From NCBI GenBank assembly GCA_033816765.1, contig CM066289.1, positions 4,092,001 through 4,156,000 on the forward strand: a stretch of DNA of 64,000 nt. Reading direction: 5' to 3'. The notes under the pieces are model-generated. The model was not told the DNA's origin. It saw nothing but the letters and a program-made list of their open reading frames with translations, and ran no database searches. Source of the stretch: Nothopassalora personata. Taxonomy: Eukaryota > Ascomycota > Dothideomycetes > Mycosphaerellales > Mycosphaerellaceae. Positions 1 to 10,336 of the stretch are shown piece after piece. Numbering within the stretch: the stretch's first letter is position 1; the number at the start of each line of letters is the position of its first letter. The position numbers and the translations under genes were made by a program.

Positions 1-548
1 AAGATTTGTGCGCAGTCTTCCAAGCGGAAGTCTCGGTCGACTGGCGGTGCAGACGAATAGCCGTAGCCGGGTAGCGACGGCACGATGAGGTGATATGGCA
101 GTGTTTCTGGAGAGTACTTTGCCTTGACGAGGTCCAGCATCGGCAAAAACTCCAAGAAACTGCCGGGCCAGCCATGTAGCATCAAGATCGGTATTGCATC
201 CGTCTGAGTAGAGAACAATGCGACAAAATGGAGATTGAAATCCAGACAATCGTGATTGATCTTGGAAGTGTAGTTTGGCACGCTGTTCATTTCGTTATCG
301 AGTTCTTTGAAGTCGAGGTCCATCCAGGCTTCCTTGACCTCTTGCAACCACTCCTTGGTGATGCCGTATTTTCTGTCCTTGAGACTGTTCTCATAAGTGG
401 TAGGGCCAATCCTAGCGGTAGCGATGAGTTGTCTGAGTTCCTCGACCTGAGGCTTCGATATGCTTGGACTAAACGGTGTAGGCTGAACAAGAGCACCTGG
501 GCACTCTTGTCCGAAGGACCAGTAAGGATGAGATTTTTGCGATGCCAT
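1..548 (-). CDS. Epoxide hydrolase, N-terminal part (truncated by window edge)
   Basis: The minus strand is open from an ATG at 548 to the window edge (about 182 codons). The protein begins MASQKSHPYWSFGQ and carries the epoxide-hydrolase N-terminal (EHN) pattern: ELRQLIATARIGPTTYE followed by YGITKEWLQEVKEAW, and then the alpha/beta-hydrolase core with the oxyanion-hole HGWPG motif in LMLHGWPGSFLEF and the LPGYGYS strand. Known members of this microsomal-type family hydrolyse epoxides to diols with an Asp nucleophile; the nucleophile, acid and His residues lie beyond the window, so activity cannot be judged. No signal peptide or membrane anchor is evident at the start, which would fit a cytosolic enzyme (inferred). 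A juvenile-hormone-type or secondary-metabolite role cannot be separated from detoxification here. Confidence 0.85.
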   Translation of the reverse strand, partial: MASQKSHPYWSFGQECPGALVQPTPFSPSISKPQVEELRQLIATARIGPTTYENSLKDRKYGITKEWLQEVKEAWMDLDFKELDNEMNSVPNYTSKINHDCLDFNLHFVALFSTQTDAIPILMLHGWPGSFLEFLPMLDLVKAKYSPETLPYHLIVPSLPGYGYSSAPPVDRDFRLEDCAQI

Positions 549-829
549 TAATGAAATTGTCCTGGCAGCTAGACATAGCGGATATCACAGGCACTTATAC
601 CGTCTGACGAAGCTGTCAGGTCGCACAAACCCATCAGTCAGCTCGGCCCTTGACTTCCTCTTCGAGGAGGAACACGGTAGATTTATACATGCAGAGTGCG
701 GACGTTGTGTAACCAAAGCTTACATCGAAGATATGGCAAGCGATGATCAGGAACGATGCTGCCAGCAAGAGCAAGGACGAGCGACCACACATCACGGAAG
801 TACAGATCGCGATACAGTCAGCTCTTTCA

Positions 830-2495
830 TTACTTCCTTAGCCTGGTGCTTAACTTCCTAAAGAAGCCCTCTTTGTGCTCTTTTCTACTACCGAATTGTC
901 TCTTGCTGCTGATCGGGCTGCCGGGAGGAGATTGCACGGCACTTGAGGAATCGCCTTTGCTCGGTGGTCTCAAGCCTCTGGTGGGTTTCGAGGGAGATGA
1001 CGAAGCTGATGTTGTATTCTCTGCAGTCTCTCGAGGGAATGGTGTCACAGCGTCGGGCTTCGAGCTGCGCTTATTGTGATCCGGCCCTTCGATAATCACG
1101 GCGTTTCGATCCGGTAAGAGGGCAGGTTGCCATTGCTGCGCAGTGTCCTCTGTTTCCAAAGGCTGAGTATTCATATCGCGAAGTATGCTAGCGTCGATAG
1201 CTTTAGTCCCCAGGTCCACGTCTGTATCTGAGACGCCGTATTCGGCGTCCTTTGCGAGGGCTTGTTGTGCCGATCGAAGGAGTAACTCAGGCGGAGGTCC
1301 ATCATCGTCGACCTGACTCCAGTTGACTGGAGCTGCATCGTACGCACTCGATGTGTCAGCAGCAGATTCATGCCCGTCAAATCTGACAATTCTGCTCACG
1401 CTGATGTTGTGCTCATACGCTTCGTCTGCCCTCGGTAGGCCGGGAGGTGGACCGTCATCGTTGACCTGGCTCCAGCTCAAGGGCGCAGCATCGTAGTCCT
1501 CTTTAGCATTCGGCGCCCGGGCGTGATACTGTTCGTCTTCGTCTGCAAGCTTTTGCTTAGAAGCCGTTCCCTCAATAGCTGCTTCGCCCGGCACCACGCT
1601 CGAAGAAAGGCCAGGCGGTGGACCATCATCGTCATCAACCTGACTCCACCCTGAAGGAGCAGCATCATAATCCGTCTGTCCAACTTCATGCCAACTCTCG
1701 TCCTTCGAGCTCTCGCTTCCAGCCGGGTCCTGTTGTGTCGTACCTGCAGCTTTGACGTCAGGCGGATCGTCCCACTGTGCCAATCCAGCACCATCTCTAG
1801 TATCTACCTCAGCAGTATGTCTTGCATTGATCCCAGGCCTAGGGTGAATCCGCTGTGTGAGTTGGACCGTCTTGCCTTTAGGTAATCCATCGTCCGGGCA
1901 AGCCGGCTCATCCCATTGCACAATAACTCTCGCGGGGTCAAAGTCCCAGGATTCTTGCGCTGCTTTGGCGTTCGATCGATCTGATGCCGTAGGCTTGTGA
2001 TCAGGTGGATCGTCCCACTGGGCCAATGCTGAGCCTATAGCGTTCGCATTCTCGCTACCCTCGGTCTCGAGATGAGCTTGACTAAGATGCGGCGAGAGCA
2101 AAGTACCATGACTGTGATCATTGCTCGCTGGTGGCTCCTCATGACTGGCTCGTAGATGATTAGCTGGTTCAGACTTCTGCTTCAAGCCGGAGAAGAAAAG
2201 GTCGTCGCTATGGGCGAGTGCAAAGCTATGATGGGCATCCTGGTCCAGCTTCTCAGTGCCCTGTGGTTCTGGCGGCCGCACGAATTTCTTTGGCGAGTCC
2301 GGTCCCCGCAATGACTGGAAAGACTTGATGGCAGTATTCGGTTCTCGCCACGATGCTGGTGCCCAACGATTCGCATCGTTCCTGCTGTGCCCTGCCTGCC
2401 CGTCTTGAACAGATGAATCTTGGGAAACCAGTACCGCTGGATGAGCAGCCTGAGTATCAAGAACTTTCGATTGCTCAACAGACGGAGCGCCGTCA
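830..2495 (-). CDS. Disordered repeat-containing protein segment, probably the last exon of the upstream fusion gene
   Basis: An open frame of about 555 codons with no ATG near its beginning (the first in-frame Met is deep in the C-terminal half), so it should be an exon and not a gene of its own. A canonical intron, 2580-2496 (85 bp; GTGAGC donor, CTGAT branch site, GATAG acceptor), joins it in frame to the monooxygenase exon upstream. The protein is acidic and disordered. It holds three copies of a repeat around YDAAPxxWSQVDDDGPPP and three copies of a shorter QWD(D/E)P repeat, and ends in a basic tail with GFFRKLSTRLRK. No known domain is recognised. Alternative: a separate gene whose first exon I cannot find. 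The stop is at 830-832. Confidence 0.55.
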
Positions 2496-2576
2496 CTATC
2501 AAGGTATCATAAATCAGAATACATTCCCAATCTTCCAGTATACACATATTACCCTAACCAAAAGAAAGCGATAAGC

Positions 2577-5224
2577 TCACTTCTTCTTGTACACATCGCC
2601 GGTGATGCTGACTTCATACGCTTCATCCTTTCCACGACCTTGTCGTTCCAGCTCACGCACGAGTGGCAGAACCTCACGACCGAAAGCCTCAATCTCCTCA
2701 TCATAGTGCAAGAAAGCCGTCAAGATGATGTTCACACCCAGGCTCTTCAGCAGCACAATACGCTCTGCGATCTGCTCCTTCGTGCCGATCAGCTTCGTCT
2801 TGAAGCCGTCGTTGTATTGTACCAGGTCTTCAAACTTGCTGTTCGCCCACATGCCGCTTTTGTTGCCAGTAGACGAGCCAGCGTTTTGTACTTGTTGTCT
2901 GAAGCCCTCGACAGCCTCTGGGTCCGCCTTGCCCTGGATTTCTTGCAGAACACGGATGGCCTCCTCTTCAGTCTCTCTGCAGATGACGAACGCATTCAGC
3001 GCAAAGCCGACTTGTCCGTCGCGGTTGTTCTTCTTGGCTCGCTCCTTTACATCGGCGATCTGGGTTTGGAAGCCCTCGAGAGTGTTGCCGTTCATGAAAT
3101 AGTAGTCGGAGACGGAGCCGGCGTTCTCTTTGGCGTCATCGGAGTTGCCGCCTTGGAAGATCTCGGGGTACGGTCGGCCTGGGAGGTTGAGTGGCTTGGG
3201 CTTGAGTGGGTAATCGTGGAACTGGTAGAAGTCGCCGCTGTAGGTGAACTTCTCGTTGGTCCAGATGCCCTTGAGGCAGGTGATGAACTCCTTGGAGCGG
3301 CGGTAACGCTCGGCATGGTCAAGCCACCACTGGCCGATCGAGGCAAACTAACAACGAACGTCAGTAATCGTCTGCAGATACGTACACTGCAACGTACCTC
3401 AGCGCGGAACCATCCGGACACAACGTTGACGCAAATGCGGCCGTCGCAGTAGTTGTCGATGGAAGCAATCTGCTTGGCGGCGACTGCCGGGTTCCATGGT
3501 CCTGGCAACAAAGCAGCGATGACCTTCAGTCGTTCGGTGTTCATGAGCAGCGCTTGCGAGAACGAGACTGGCTCGTGTTGATTCTCAGCACCGTAGCCGG
3601 CCATGAATCGAATCTGCGAGAGGGCATACTCGAAACCAAACTGCTCGGCGGTCCTGGCGTATTTCACGTTCGACTTCAGATCCCACTTGGTGTTTTGCTT
3701 GATCTTGCTAATGACCAGACCACCCGATACATTCGGCACCCAGTATGCGAAACGAACCCGTTCTGGGTCGCTGTTCATCTCGTCGGCAAAGCTCAGATCA
3801 TTGCTGCTGCTTCCGACAGCTGCGTTGCCGATGCCGTTGGGGAGAACACCAGCTGGAGGTGGAGACTGATCACCACTCCTCTCTCCCCCCACAGGCACAA
3901 CAATGCGCTTGCCGCCAATCTGGCCGGTGCGCATGCGATCGAGGGCATCGTTGATGCCAGCCAGTCCACCTTCTGCGATCTCAACCTCGGGAAGCTTCAG
4001 ACTGCGAGCGACAAGCAGATCCTCGAGCCAGGTAGAGATGGCCTCTCCGACTTGTGGTGCCTCATGGAAGATCTTGATTGGAATCTGGTGGTGCACAACA
4101 TTTGGGCCGATGTTCTTGGGAAGGCCAGCTAGACCCAGAAGATGATGCGCTCGTGGGCCTGAAGACGCTAATGCGTCTTGCAGTGAAGTAGCAGTGTCCT
4201 TGCCATTGCAATCAATGCCGAAGCGAAGCTTGCCGCCAGTAACGGCCTTGAGAATCTCGACAGCCCGCTTGTCGTCGTACTTGTCCACCAGGAAGTCTGC
4301 ACCAAGCTCCGACAGACGAGCGCCACCCTTTGCAATGTCCGCAATACATGCAACCTTGAGACCTGCGTGTTTGGCAAGCTGGAGCGCGATTTGCCCGGTC
4401 ATGCTGTTGGCGCCCCAGATGGCAAGCCACTCCCCAGGAATCGGTCGCTCGCCGATTGGGACGCCATGGAAGATTTCGTTGTGGATGTCTTGAGGCACCT
4501 TGCTGCGGTCCAGAGTGCGTGTGAGCCGAAGGAGATCTGGTCCTGCTGGAGCAGACTGCAGGCTTGCGAAATCCACACCAAAGCTGATTCCCAACGCGGT
4601 GACTGCTGCGACGTACGCAACACCAAGCGCAGCGCCTTCCTTCACGGTGACGCCTTGCGGCACTCTCGTCACGTTGTAGTCTGTGGTAACCACGTACTCT
4701 TGATATGCCGCCTTCCTGACGTCTCGGTAGTCGGTCGATGGTCCAAAGACGACGTCGCCCTGCTTGACACGACTGCTGTCTCGTGGTGCTCGCACCACGA
4801 TACCCGCAAAGTCTCTACCGTTCACCCAAGGGTAGCTCGGCTGGCTGAAGCCATAGTCTGCGCCCTTCCAGTCGACTGGGTTCAGGCCAATGGCCAGGAC
4901 TTGCACGAGAATCTCGCGGTCACCTTGAAGCTCTGGGATGCTTCTTGACTTCTCGAGGGAGTACTTCTGTCTCGGACCATGTAGGAGAAGCAAGTCTTGT
5001 TGTGGTGCATCGAGGCGAAGGAATTCATCCTCGGCGTTTGTGGTATGCTCGACGCCGTTGCTGTGGCCGTTGCTGTGGCCGTTCAGGCTACTGCCGTTGA
5101 TGGCTGGGGTGGCATTGCCGCTCAGTGATGCAAAGCTCTTGCTTGTAGAAGAGCCATGCACTCTGCCGCAGTTCTGGTCGGCCTTGAGCGACACGAATGG
5201 CGAATTGCTATATGTAGAAGGCAT
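2577..5224 (-). CDS. MDR-family zinc-type reductase fused to SfnG-like FMN-dependent monooxygenase
   Basis: ATG at 5224 is chosen because the longer frame to 5329 would need a GTG. Exon 1 (5224-3398) and exon 2 (from 3347) flank a 50-bp intron, 3397-3348 (GTACGT...GTTAG). Residues about 60-445 form a medium-chain dehydrogenase/reductase of the quinone-reductase or trans-enoyl-reductase type: GLNPVDWKGADYG, PWVNGRDFAGIV, and the nucleotide-binding WGANSMTGQIALQLAKHAG. Residues about 486-850 form a luciferase-like monooxygenase resembling dimethylsulfone monooxygenase SfnG: RFAYWVPNVSGG, ICVNVVSGWF, then FASIGQWWLDHAERYRR. Such enzymes use reduced flavin, so a covalently linked reductase is suggestive, though this MDR class uses NAD(P)H and is not a known flavin reductase. 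If the second intron (2580-2496) is retained, translation stops at 2577 after 865 residues; if spliced, it runs on to 830 (1,419 residues). Confidence 0.85.
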
Positions 5225-6992
5225 TGTGAGGTACAGATCCTGCGGTGTAACCGACGGCGTGGGCGCCAACAGACAGGACCCAGGCGGTGGTAATAAGGGC
5301 GAGAGGTATGTCCAGGGTCGAGGATCCACTGCCGTAGTTCTATGCTAGCCAGCCACCCTAGCTCGTGGTTACATTTACATGCAGAGCGCGACGACTTTGT
5401 TGGGTTGGTGGAAAATGGAGGGCAGAGCCGACTCCCCCCCAACAGCAGGCGGCCTCGTTGATGACGCTGCGCTCGATCGCCGCTTGGGAGAGTGCGTCGT
5501 CGCGCCTAACCCGTTTACCCATCGTGCTCAACCTCAAATCGAAGGCCGAACACCAAAATGTCCAATTGCCTCGTCGCGTCGCCTGCCCGAGGTCGTTGGA
5601 AGCTCCGGACGGCAGATGGTTTAGCGTGTATGGCGTGCTCTGACCCCGCCTGTGGCCAAAAGGCTGTGGCAGGCTCTGGCGTGTCTGGTTCCCCTTCTTC
5701 AATTCGTTGGAAGCCTTCGTTTCTTACCTGCAATTTCCACCTCGTATGCAGTGCTGAGAAGATGTGCTTGATCACGTCTTGCAGCCCATGTTTGACGTCT
5801 TGTCCTAGCGTTGACACCATCCTTCGTCGTTCCACTATGTACTACTGCACGATGCGATGCTGTGCGATCGATTTGGCATCGCAACGGCATTCAGCAGATG
5901 TGACCGACAGGCCGATATCCATATCCCCGTTCATTGGGAACGTGTTGCTTCCTGAGCCTCGTGGGGTCCTGGAGGTTAGGCAGGCGTTCCTTGACTCCGA
6001 TGTTCCATCTTGCATGAGAGGCTGTGTTCCCACGAGATGCGGCGTATCGCCTATTTCTTATCCTCCTTTCGCGCCGGAGGTCTAGATGGGTGTGCGAACG
6101 AGACTTGCCTGGCGGCAAATAAACAAAACAGAACCTCGCGCGTCACGAGCAGCCGCGACCGGACGACGTTCACACTTTCACCGTCATTAACTAGCGTGTC
6201 AGTGCATCGAGCCAATCGCTAGTGCTGTTGACACTGCCGACGTCCTTGGCTGTACGACCTATCCAAACATTAGTTGACCGCCAGCGCTTCAAGTAATGCC
6301 CATCCCCCATCCTGCATAGGCACCATGAGTAGTCCCCAGCCAGACTCCATACCATTGTCCCATCGACCACAACAGATCGAAAACTTCTGGGAACGCGGCT
6401 TTCTCTTGGGAAGAAATCCACCGAGAACATTCCCAATCCAGAATTTCGACGGCTAGAGATGGACATGAGCTAGCGCGTGCTGCGACTGAGGCAGTCATTT
6501 GACGAGAAAGTCCCCGGCTATTGCCGCTGTACAGTCAGCTACCTCTTAGTGTTGAGGTAGTGTGCAAGGTAAAAGAGGTGGGACGGCAGCATGGTGTAGT
6601 ATGGGGACTTTGGGATGGGGGAATGGCTGATTTCCTGGATGGTCATGGAACTGAGACATTGTATGGCGAGTTTGGAGAGGTTAGATTCAGTGGTTTGTCA
6701 AAGTATCATGGACTTTGTTACGATGCTTCATGTTGAACAGGCTTGTGAAGTGGGAGATAAACCAATGAACAGTACCCGATGGTGATGTGCTTCTCATGGT
6801 CCGGCTACAGTATCATTTTGAAAGCGTTGAGCACCTAAGGCGAAGCGTACACCATAGCGACTGGAATGAACGGAACGCATCGGAGAAAGAATCAACACCT
6901 CAGAATCATCAACTCATCTCATCATTTCCGCCGCTTCGGGCATCGGGGTATCAATCTTATCGTAACTCATCCTCCACACCGGGAGTACCATG
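5225..6992. other. Intergenic region without a supportable gene
   Basis: This holds the promoter and 5' leader of the MDR-monooxygenase gene and the 3' end of the SNF2 gene. Short frames exist on both strands, including a 91-codon ATG frame on the minus strand at 6466-6191, but none shows a recognisable domain or a consistent splice pattern. I see no RNA gene or repeat here. Confidence 0.5.
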
Positions 6993-9881
6993 CTATGCTT
7001 GCTGGCTCTCCGCCAGCTTCCTTCTTCTATCCAAGTAAAACCGCTCCAAGCAATCTCGCTTCTGCTCCTGATTCCAGCCCTCTACCACCAGGGCAAACTC
7101 CGCCACATCCTCATACCCAAATTGCTTCGCCATGGTACAAAATTGCCTCACGCGCACCTCCTGCGGCGGGCGGTAGTTGTAGCGCACCCGCCCCAGTCCA
7201 TCTCCGAGGTCCATGCCATCTCCGCCGGCTTTGGCCATGTCGAGCTGTGATTGCGAGTCGATAGCGCCGAACGCGAGCTCGTTGATGTGATCCACGTCGT
7301 CTCCGGCTTTCTGTGCGCGGGAGGAAATCTTCGTTTCGATCTTGGAGGTGCCGATGACGTCTGAGTTTTCGTGTGTGTAATTCACTCCAGCCTGCGCCAA
7401 GATCGCCTGTACTGGGTCCTTCCTCTTTACCGTCTCTTTTGCAGCTTTGCGTCTCGCGTCTCCTTGTCCAATGATCTCCTTTGCTAAATCATCCATTGCA
7501 GGATCCATGTCCCCAAAAGGGCCTAAAGGGCTGAGTTCCCGATCGTCTTCTTCGCTACCTTTCAAATCTGATCCCACGATCTCTACGCCAGCGCGAGATT
7601 CTGCGACATTAGTCTTGTTGACGATATCTTGGAGGACGACATTTTCTGCCATGGGGGCGAAGAGGTTTGCAAGGCCAAAGATTTCGCCTTTCTGATCCTT
7701 CTGGTCTTGGACACCTTTGAAGTAGCGGCGTTCATTGGATCCGTCGTAGGCGATGTTTGCTTGTTGTTGCTTGTAGATCTGTCGGGCGTATACGATCTCC
7801 TCAACTGTGCCGACCGAGACGAGGCGGAAGACGTCCACGTCCCGCAATTGACCCATGCGGTATGCACGGTCTTGTGCTTGTTGGTCCCATGCTGGGTTCC
7901 AGTTGGGATCCATGATGACAACTTTGTTGGCGCTGGTGATGTTCAGACCTACACCGCCTGCTTTTGTCGAGATCAGGAAAACGAAGATGCTTTTATCTTC
8001 GTTGAACGCATCGACCTCGGCTTGTCGCTCATCGTAGGTCATTTGTCCGGTCAGGTAGGACACTACGTAGGATGTTGTCACTTTGAAGAACATTTGCAGA
8101 AGCTCCAAAAGCCTGACTGAATGTGAGAAGATCAAGACTTTGTCTCCATTCTCGTTCCACAGCTGCAGCAGTTTCCTGAGGACTTTCCACTTGCCGCAGA
8201 ACTCCGGTTTCGTCCAGTAAAAGGTCTCGTCTCTCTTCTGGAAATATTCTTTCCATTTGTCTTCACCCACCGCGAGCTTGAGTTTCTGAACATCTTTCTC
8301 GAGGCGTTCAGGGTCGCTTTCTCCGCTGGGCAGTAAAAGAGCGAGATGATTCGACAGTTTCTGTAGGGTGACGAGGACGGGGAAGACAAGTGCTCTCCAG
8401 TCGCCGAAGCCTTCGACTATCTCGTTGCAGCACCATCCGGACTTCCTGCCGGAACCACAAGTACATGGCGATGTGGCGTCTCGAATCACGTGGACGAGGT
8501 CGCTGTCGGCGAAGTTGTTGTAAGCGTCGGCTTGAGAGGGTGTCAATGGGCAGAAGACTACCTTGTCGCTCTTCTTGGGGAGCTGATGTGCAATCAAAGC
8601 CTTCGTGCGACGAAGGAAAAACTTGGGAAGGAGATTTCGCACCAGTCTTTCGGCAATGCGGCGGGCTGTTGCTAGCTGGGTGTTGGTGGCGTCATGGCTT
8701 TGTCCGACTTGGAGTGGGATACAGATCTTGTTCTTCCAACTGACGATGGGCCCGAGCTTGCCAGGTCTGCACCAGTTGAACAGGACCCAAAGCTCTTCGT
8801 AGTTGTTTTGGATGACGGTGCCTGAGAGACCAATGCGACATAGGGCGTTGAGCTTCATCATGGCCTGGCAAGTGTCGGACTTTCGATTCTTGAAGAGGTG
8901 GCACTCGTCCGCAACGACGCAGTCCCAGCGGATAGTGTTGATGGCGCTCTCGTCGTGCGTATAAGTGGAGTAGGTGGTAATCATGATCTCGAGACGTCCA
9001 GATTCTGCTGTCGCCAAGGCTGATTCCTTGGCTTTCTTGGTGCCGTGGTACACGTCAACGTGCCAGTAACCCCAGCGTTCAAGTTCCTTCTTCCAGTTCG
9101 CCATCAGACCGCCCGGACAGACGATGAGCACTCTTGGGTACCAGTCATCTTCGCTTTGTCTGCGGATGGCTCGCATACGCTTGCTGTCCAGCTGGTTGGC
9201 GGTCTTGCCGAAGGCTGCTGTAAGGAATGCTATGACTTGAATAGTCTTGCCGAGTCCCATGTCATCGCCCAGTATGCCGCCGTACTGGTAGAGAAACCTC
9301 TTGTAGAGAAAGTCGGCGCCGTCAACCTGGTAGGGCTTGAGATACTGTGCGATAGGTCCGGGAATGACACCAGCTTCATCTCCAATCTCGATGGATTTGC
9401 ACGGACCCGATTTTGGTATGTGGTCTGGCAGGACTGGGCGTGTTTCGAGATGTGCGGGGACAGCTTCCTCCTCGTGCCGAAGCTGAGGTGGATAGCAAAG
9501 TTCTTCCTCTCCGGTGGCATTCAGATGGGCTTCCCACTCCGCTGTTCGCTGTTGCATGTACTCCGGCAATATGTCTTCTAATGAGTCGTCATCCTCTTCG
9601 CCGCTGCTCGTGATCGTGCGCTGTGTCTTCTTGGGCTTCCTGCCAACCATCGACTTTCCTGTGTTGATCTTGGTGCGCTTCTTCGGCGGCTGACGGCTCT
9701 GCTGCTCGCTGCTCGCTGCTCGACGTCGTCTTTGACTTGGTCTTGGCATATTCTTCCTGACTGGCGCTGGTTCATCGTCATCGTCAGTCCACTCCACCCG
9801 TTCTCCAGATGGGATGCGACTCGAGGATTTGGTGGCGGGACCGGATGAGATGATGTGGACGTCGTCGCTGTCGGTGTCCAT
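6993..9881 (-). CDS. SNF2-family DNA-dependent ATPase, ERCC6L2/Rad26-like
   Basis: A 962-residue single-exon protein. Motif order: acidic, basic-patch N-terminus (about 1-180); LKPYQVDGADFLYKRF; Walker A in GDDMGLGKT; VVADECHLFKNRKS (motif II, DECH); LSGTVIQNN (III); helicase C domain with STKAGGVGLNITSANKVV and QAQDRAYRMGQ (V/VI). These place it among Rad54/ERCC6-like translocases, nearest to ERCC6L2-type proteins of fungi, which act on chromatin in DNA repair; the subfamily is inferred from the layout. Between the lobes lies a Cys cluster, CTCGSGRKSGWCC, that looks like a SEC-C-type zinc knuckle. ATG 9881 (MDTDSDDVHII) is preferred because upstream in-frame translation runs through a dinucleotide repeat as poly(Ser-Leu). 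It could start at ATG 10067 if that repeat were translated. Confidence 0.9.
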   Translation of the reverse strand: MDTDSDDVHIISSGPATKSSSRIPSGERVEWTDDDDEPAPVRKNMPRPSQRRRRAASSEQQSRQPPKKRTKINTGKSMVGRKPKKTQRTITSSGEEDDDSLEDILPEYMQQRTAEWEAHLNATGEEELCYPPQLRHEEEAVPAHLETRPVLPDHIPKSGPCKSIEIGDEAGVIPGPIAQYLKPYQVDGADFLYKRFLYQYGGILGDDMGLGKTIQVIAFLTAAFGKTANQLDSKRMRAIRRQSEDDWYPRVLIVCPGGLMANWKKELERWGYWHVDVYHGTKKAKESALATAESGRLEIMITTYSTYTHDESAINTIRWDCVVADECHLFKNRKSDTCQAMMKLNALCRIGLSGTVIQNNYEELWVLFNWCRPGKLGPIVSWKNKICIPLQVGQSHDATNTQLATARRIAERLVRNLLPKFFLRRTKALIAHQLPKKSDKVVFCPLTPSQADAYNNFADSDLVHVIRDATSPCTCGSGRKSGWCCNEIVEGFGDWRALVFPVLVTLQKLSNHLALLLPSGESDPERLEKDVQKLKLAVGEDKWKEYFQKRDETFYWTKPEFCGKWKVLRKLLQLWNENGDKVLIFSHSVRLLELLQMFFKVTTSYVVSYLTGQMTYDERQAEVDAFNEDKSIFVFLISTKAGGVGLNITSANKVVIMDPNWNPAWDQQAQDRAYRMGQLRDVDVFRLVSVGTVEEIVYARQIYKQQQANIAYDGSNERRYFKGVQDQKDQKGEIFGLANLFAPMAENVVLQDIVNKTNVAESRAGVEIVGSDLKGSEEDDRELSPLGPFGDMDPAMDDLAKEIIGQGDARRKAAKETVKRKDPVQAILAQAGVNYTHENSDVIGTSKIETKISSRAQKAGDDVDHINELAFGAIDSQSQLDMAKAGGDGMDLGDGLGRVRYNYRPPQEVRVRQFCTMAKQFGYEDVAEFALVVEGWNQEQKRDCLERFYLDRRRKLAESQQA

Positions 9882-9974
9882 CTCGCTGCTGAGGCGGACT
9901 ACTCTGGGCGACGCCGTTGTGCTGGCGGAAGGGAGGGGAAAGAGAGTGAGTGGGTGGTGGTTGGCGAGGGTAGG

Positions 9975-9977
<3 letters not shown>

Positions 9978-10029
<52 letters not shown>
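9978..10029. repeat. (GA)n microsatellite upstream of the SNF2 gene
   Basis: About 26 uninterrupted GA units on the plus strand (CT on the coding strand of the SNF2 gene), 97 bp upstream of its preferred ATG. It would sit in the promoter or 5' untranslated leader, where pyrimidine tracts are common in fungal genes. Read in frame it would give a Ser-Leu repeat, which makes the longer start unlikely. Confidence 0.97.
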
Positions 10030-10033
<4 letters not shown>

Positions 10034-10336
10034 AGACGCGTAAAGTGGGACGCGAGACAAGGTTCATAAATCGCCAAATCACGTGAGGATTCCGTATCCG
10101 CCGCTATACCTGAAGCGTCTGAACTTGGTGAGGTAAGACAAAGAAGGGAAAAGAACTTCAACACCCTCTCAATGATTCACCCAAACAGTCTGGAAGCAAC
10201 GAGCGTGACGTGGTAAGAGTTGACACTTGGAGTTGACTTGTCGTCAAGCGCACTTGGTTCAGTCAAGATCCGATGAAGCGCTGCGGTACATGCCACGCTC
10301 GTTGCAACACCAGGTGTATGAGAATGTCTAACATAC

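Noticed and set aside
5093..5329. GTG start at 5329 for the MDR-monooxygenase gene
   Set aside because: Eukaryotic start should be ATG; ATG 5224 gives a sensible N-terminus.
6191..6466. 91-codon minus-strand frame as a gene
   Set aside because: True ATG but no domain, no splice context, and overlapping frames of similar length.
10030..10082. Upstream start of the SNF2 protein through the GA repeat
   Set aside because: It would add a poly(Ser-Leu) run from a microsatellite; ATG 9881 opens an acidic N-terminus typical of the family.
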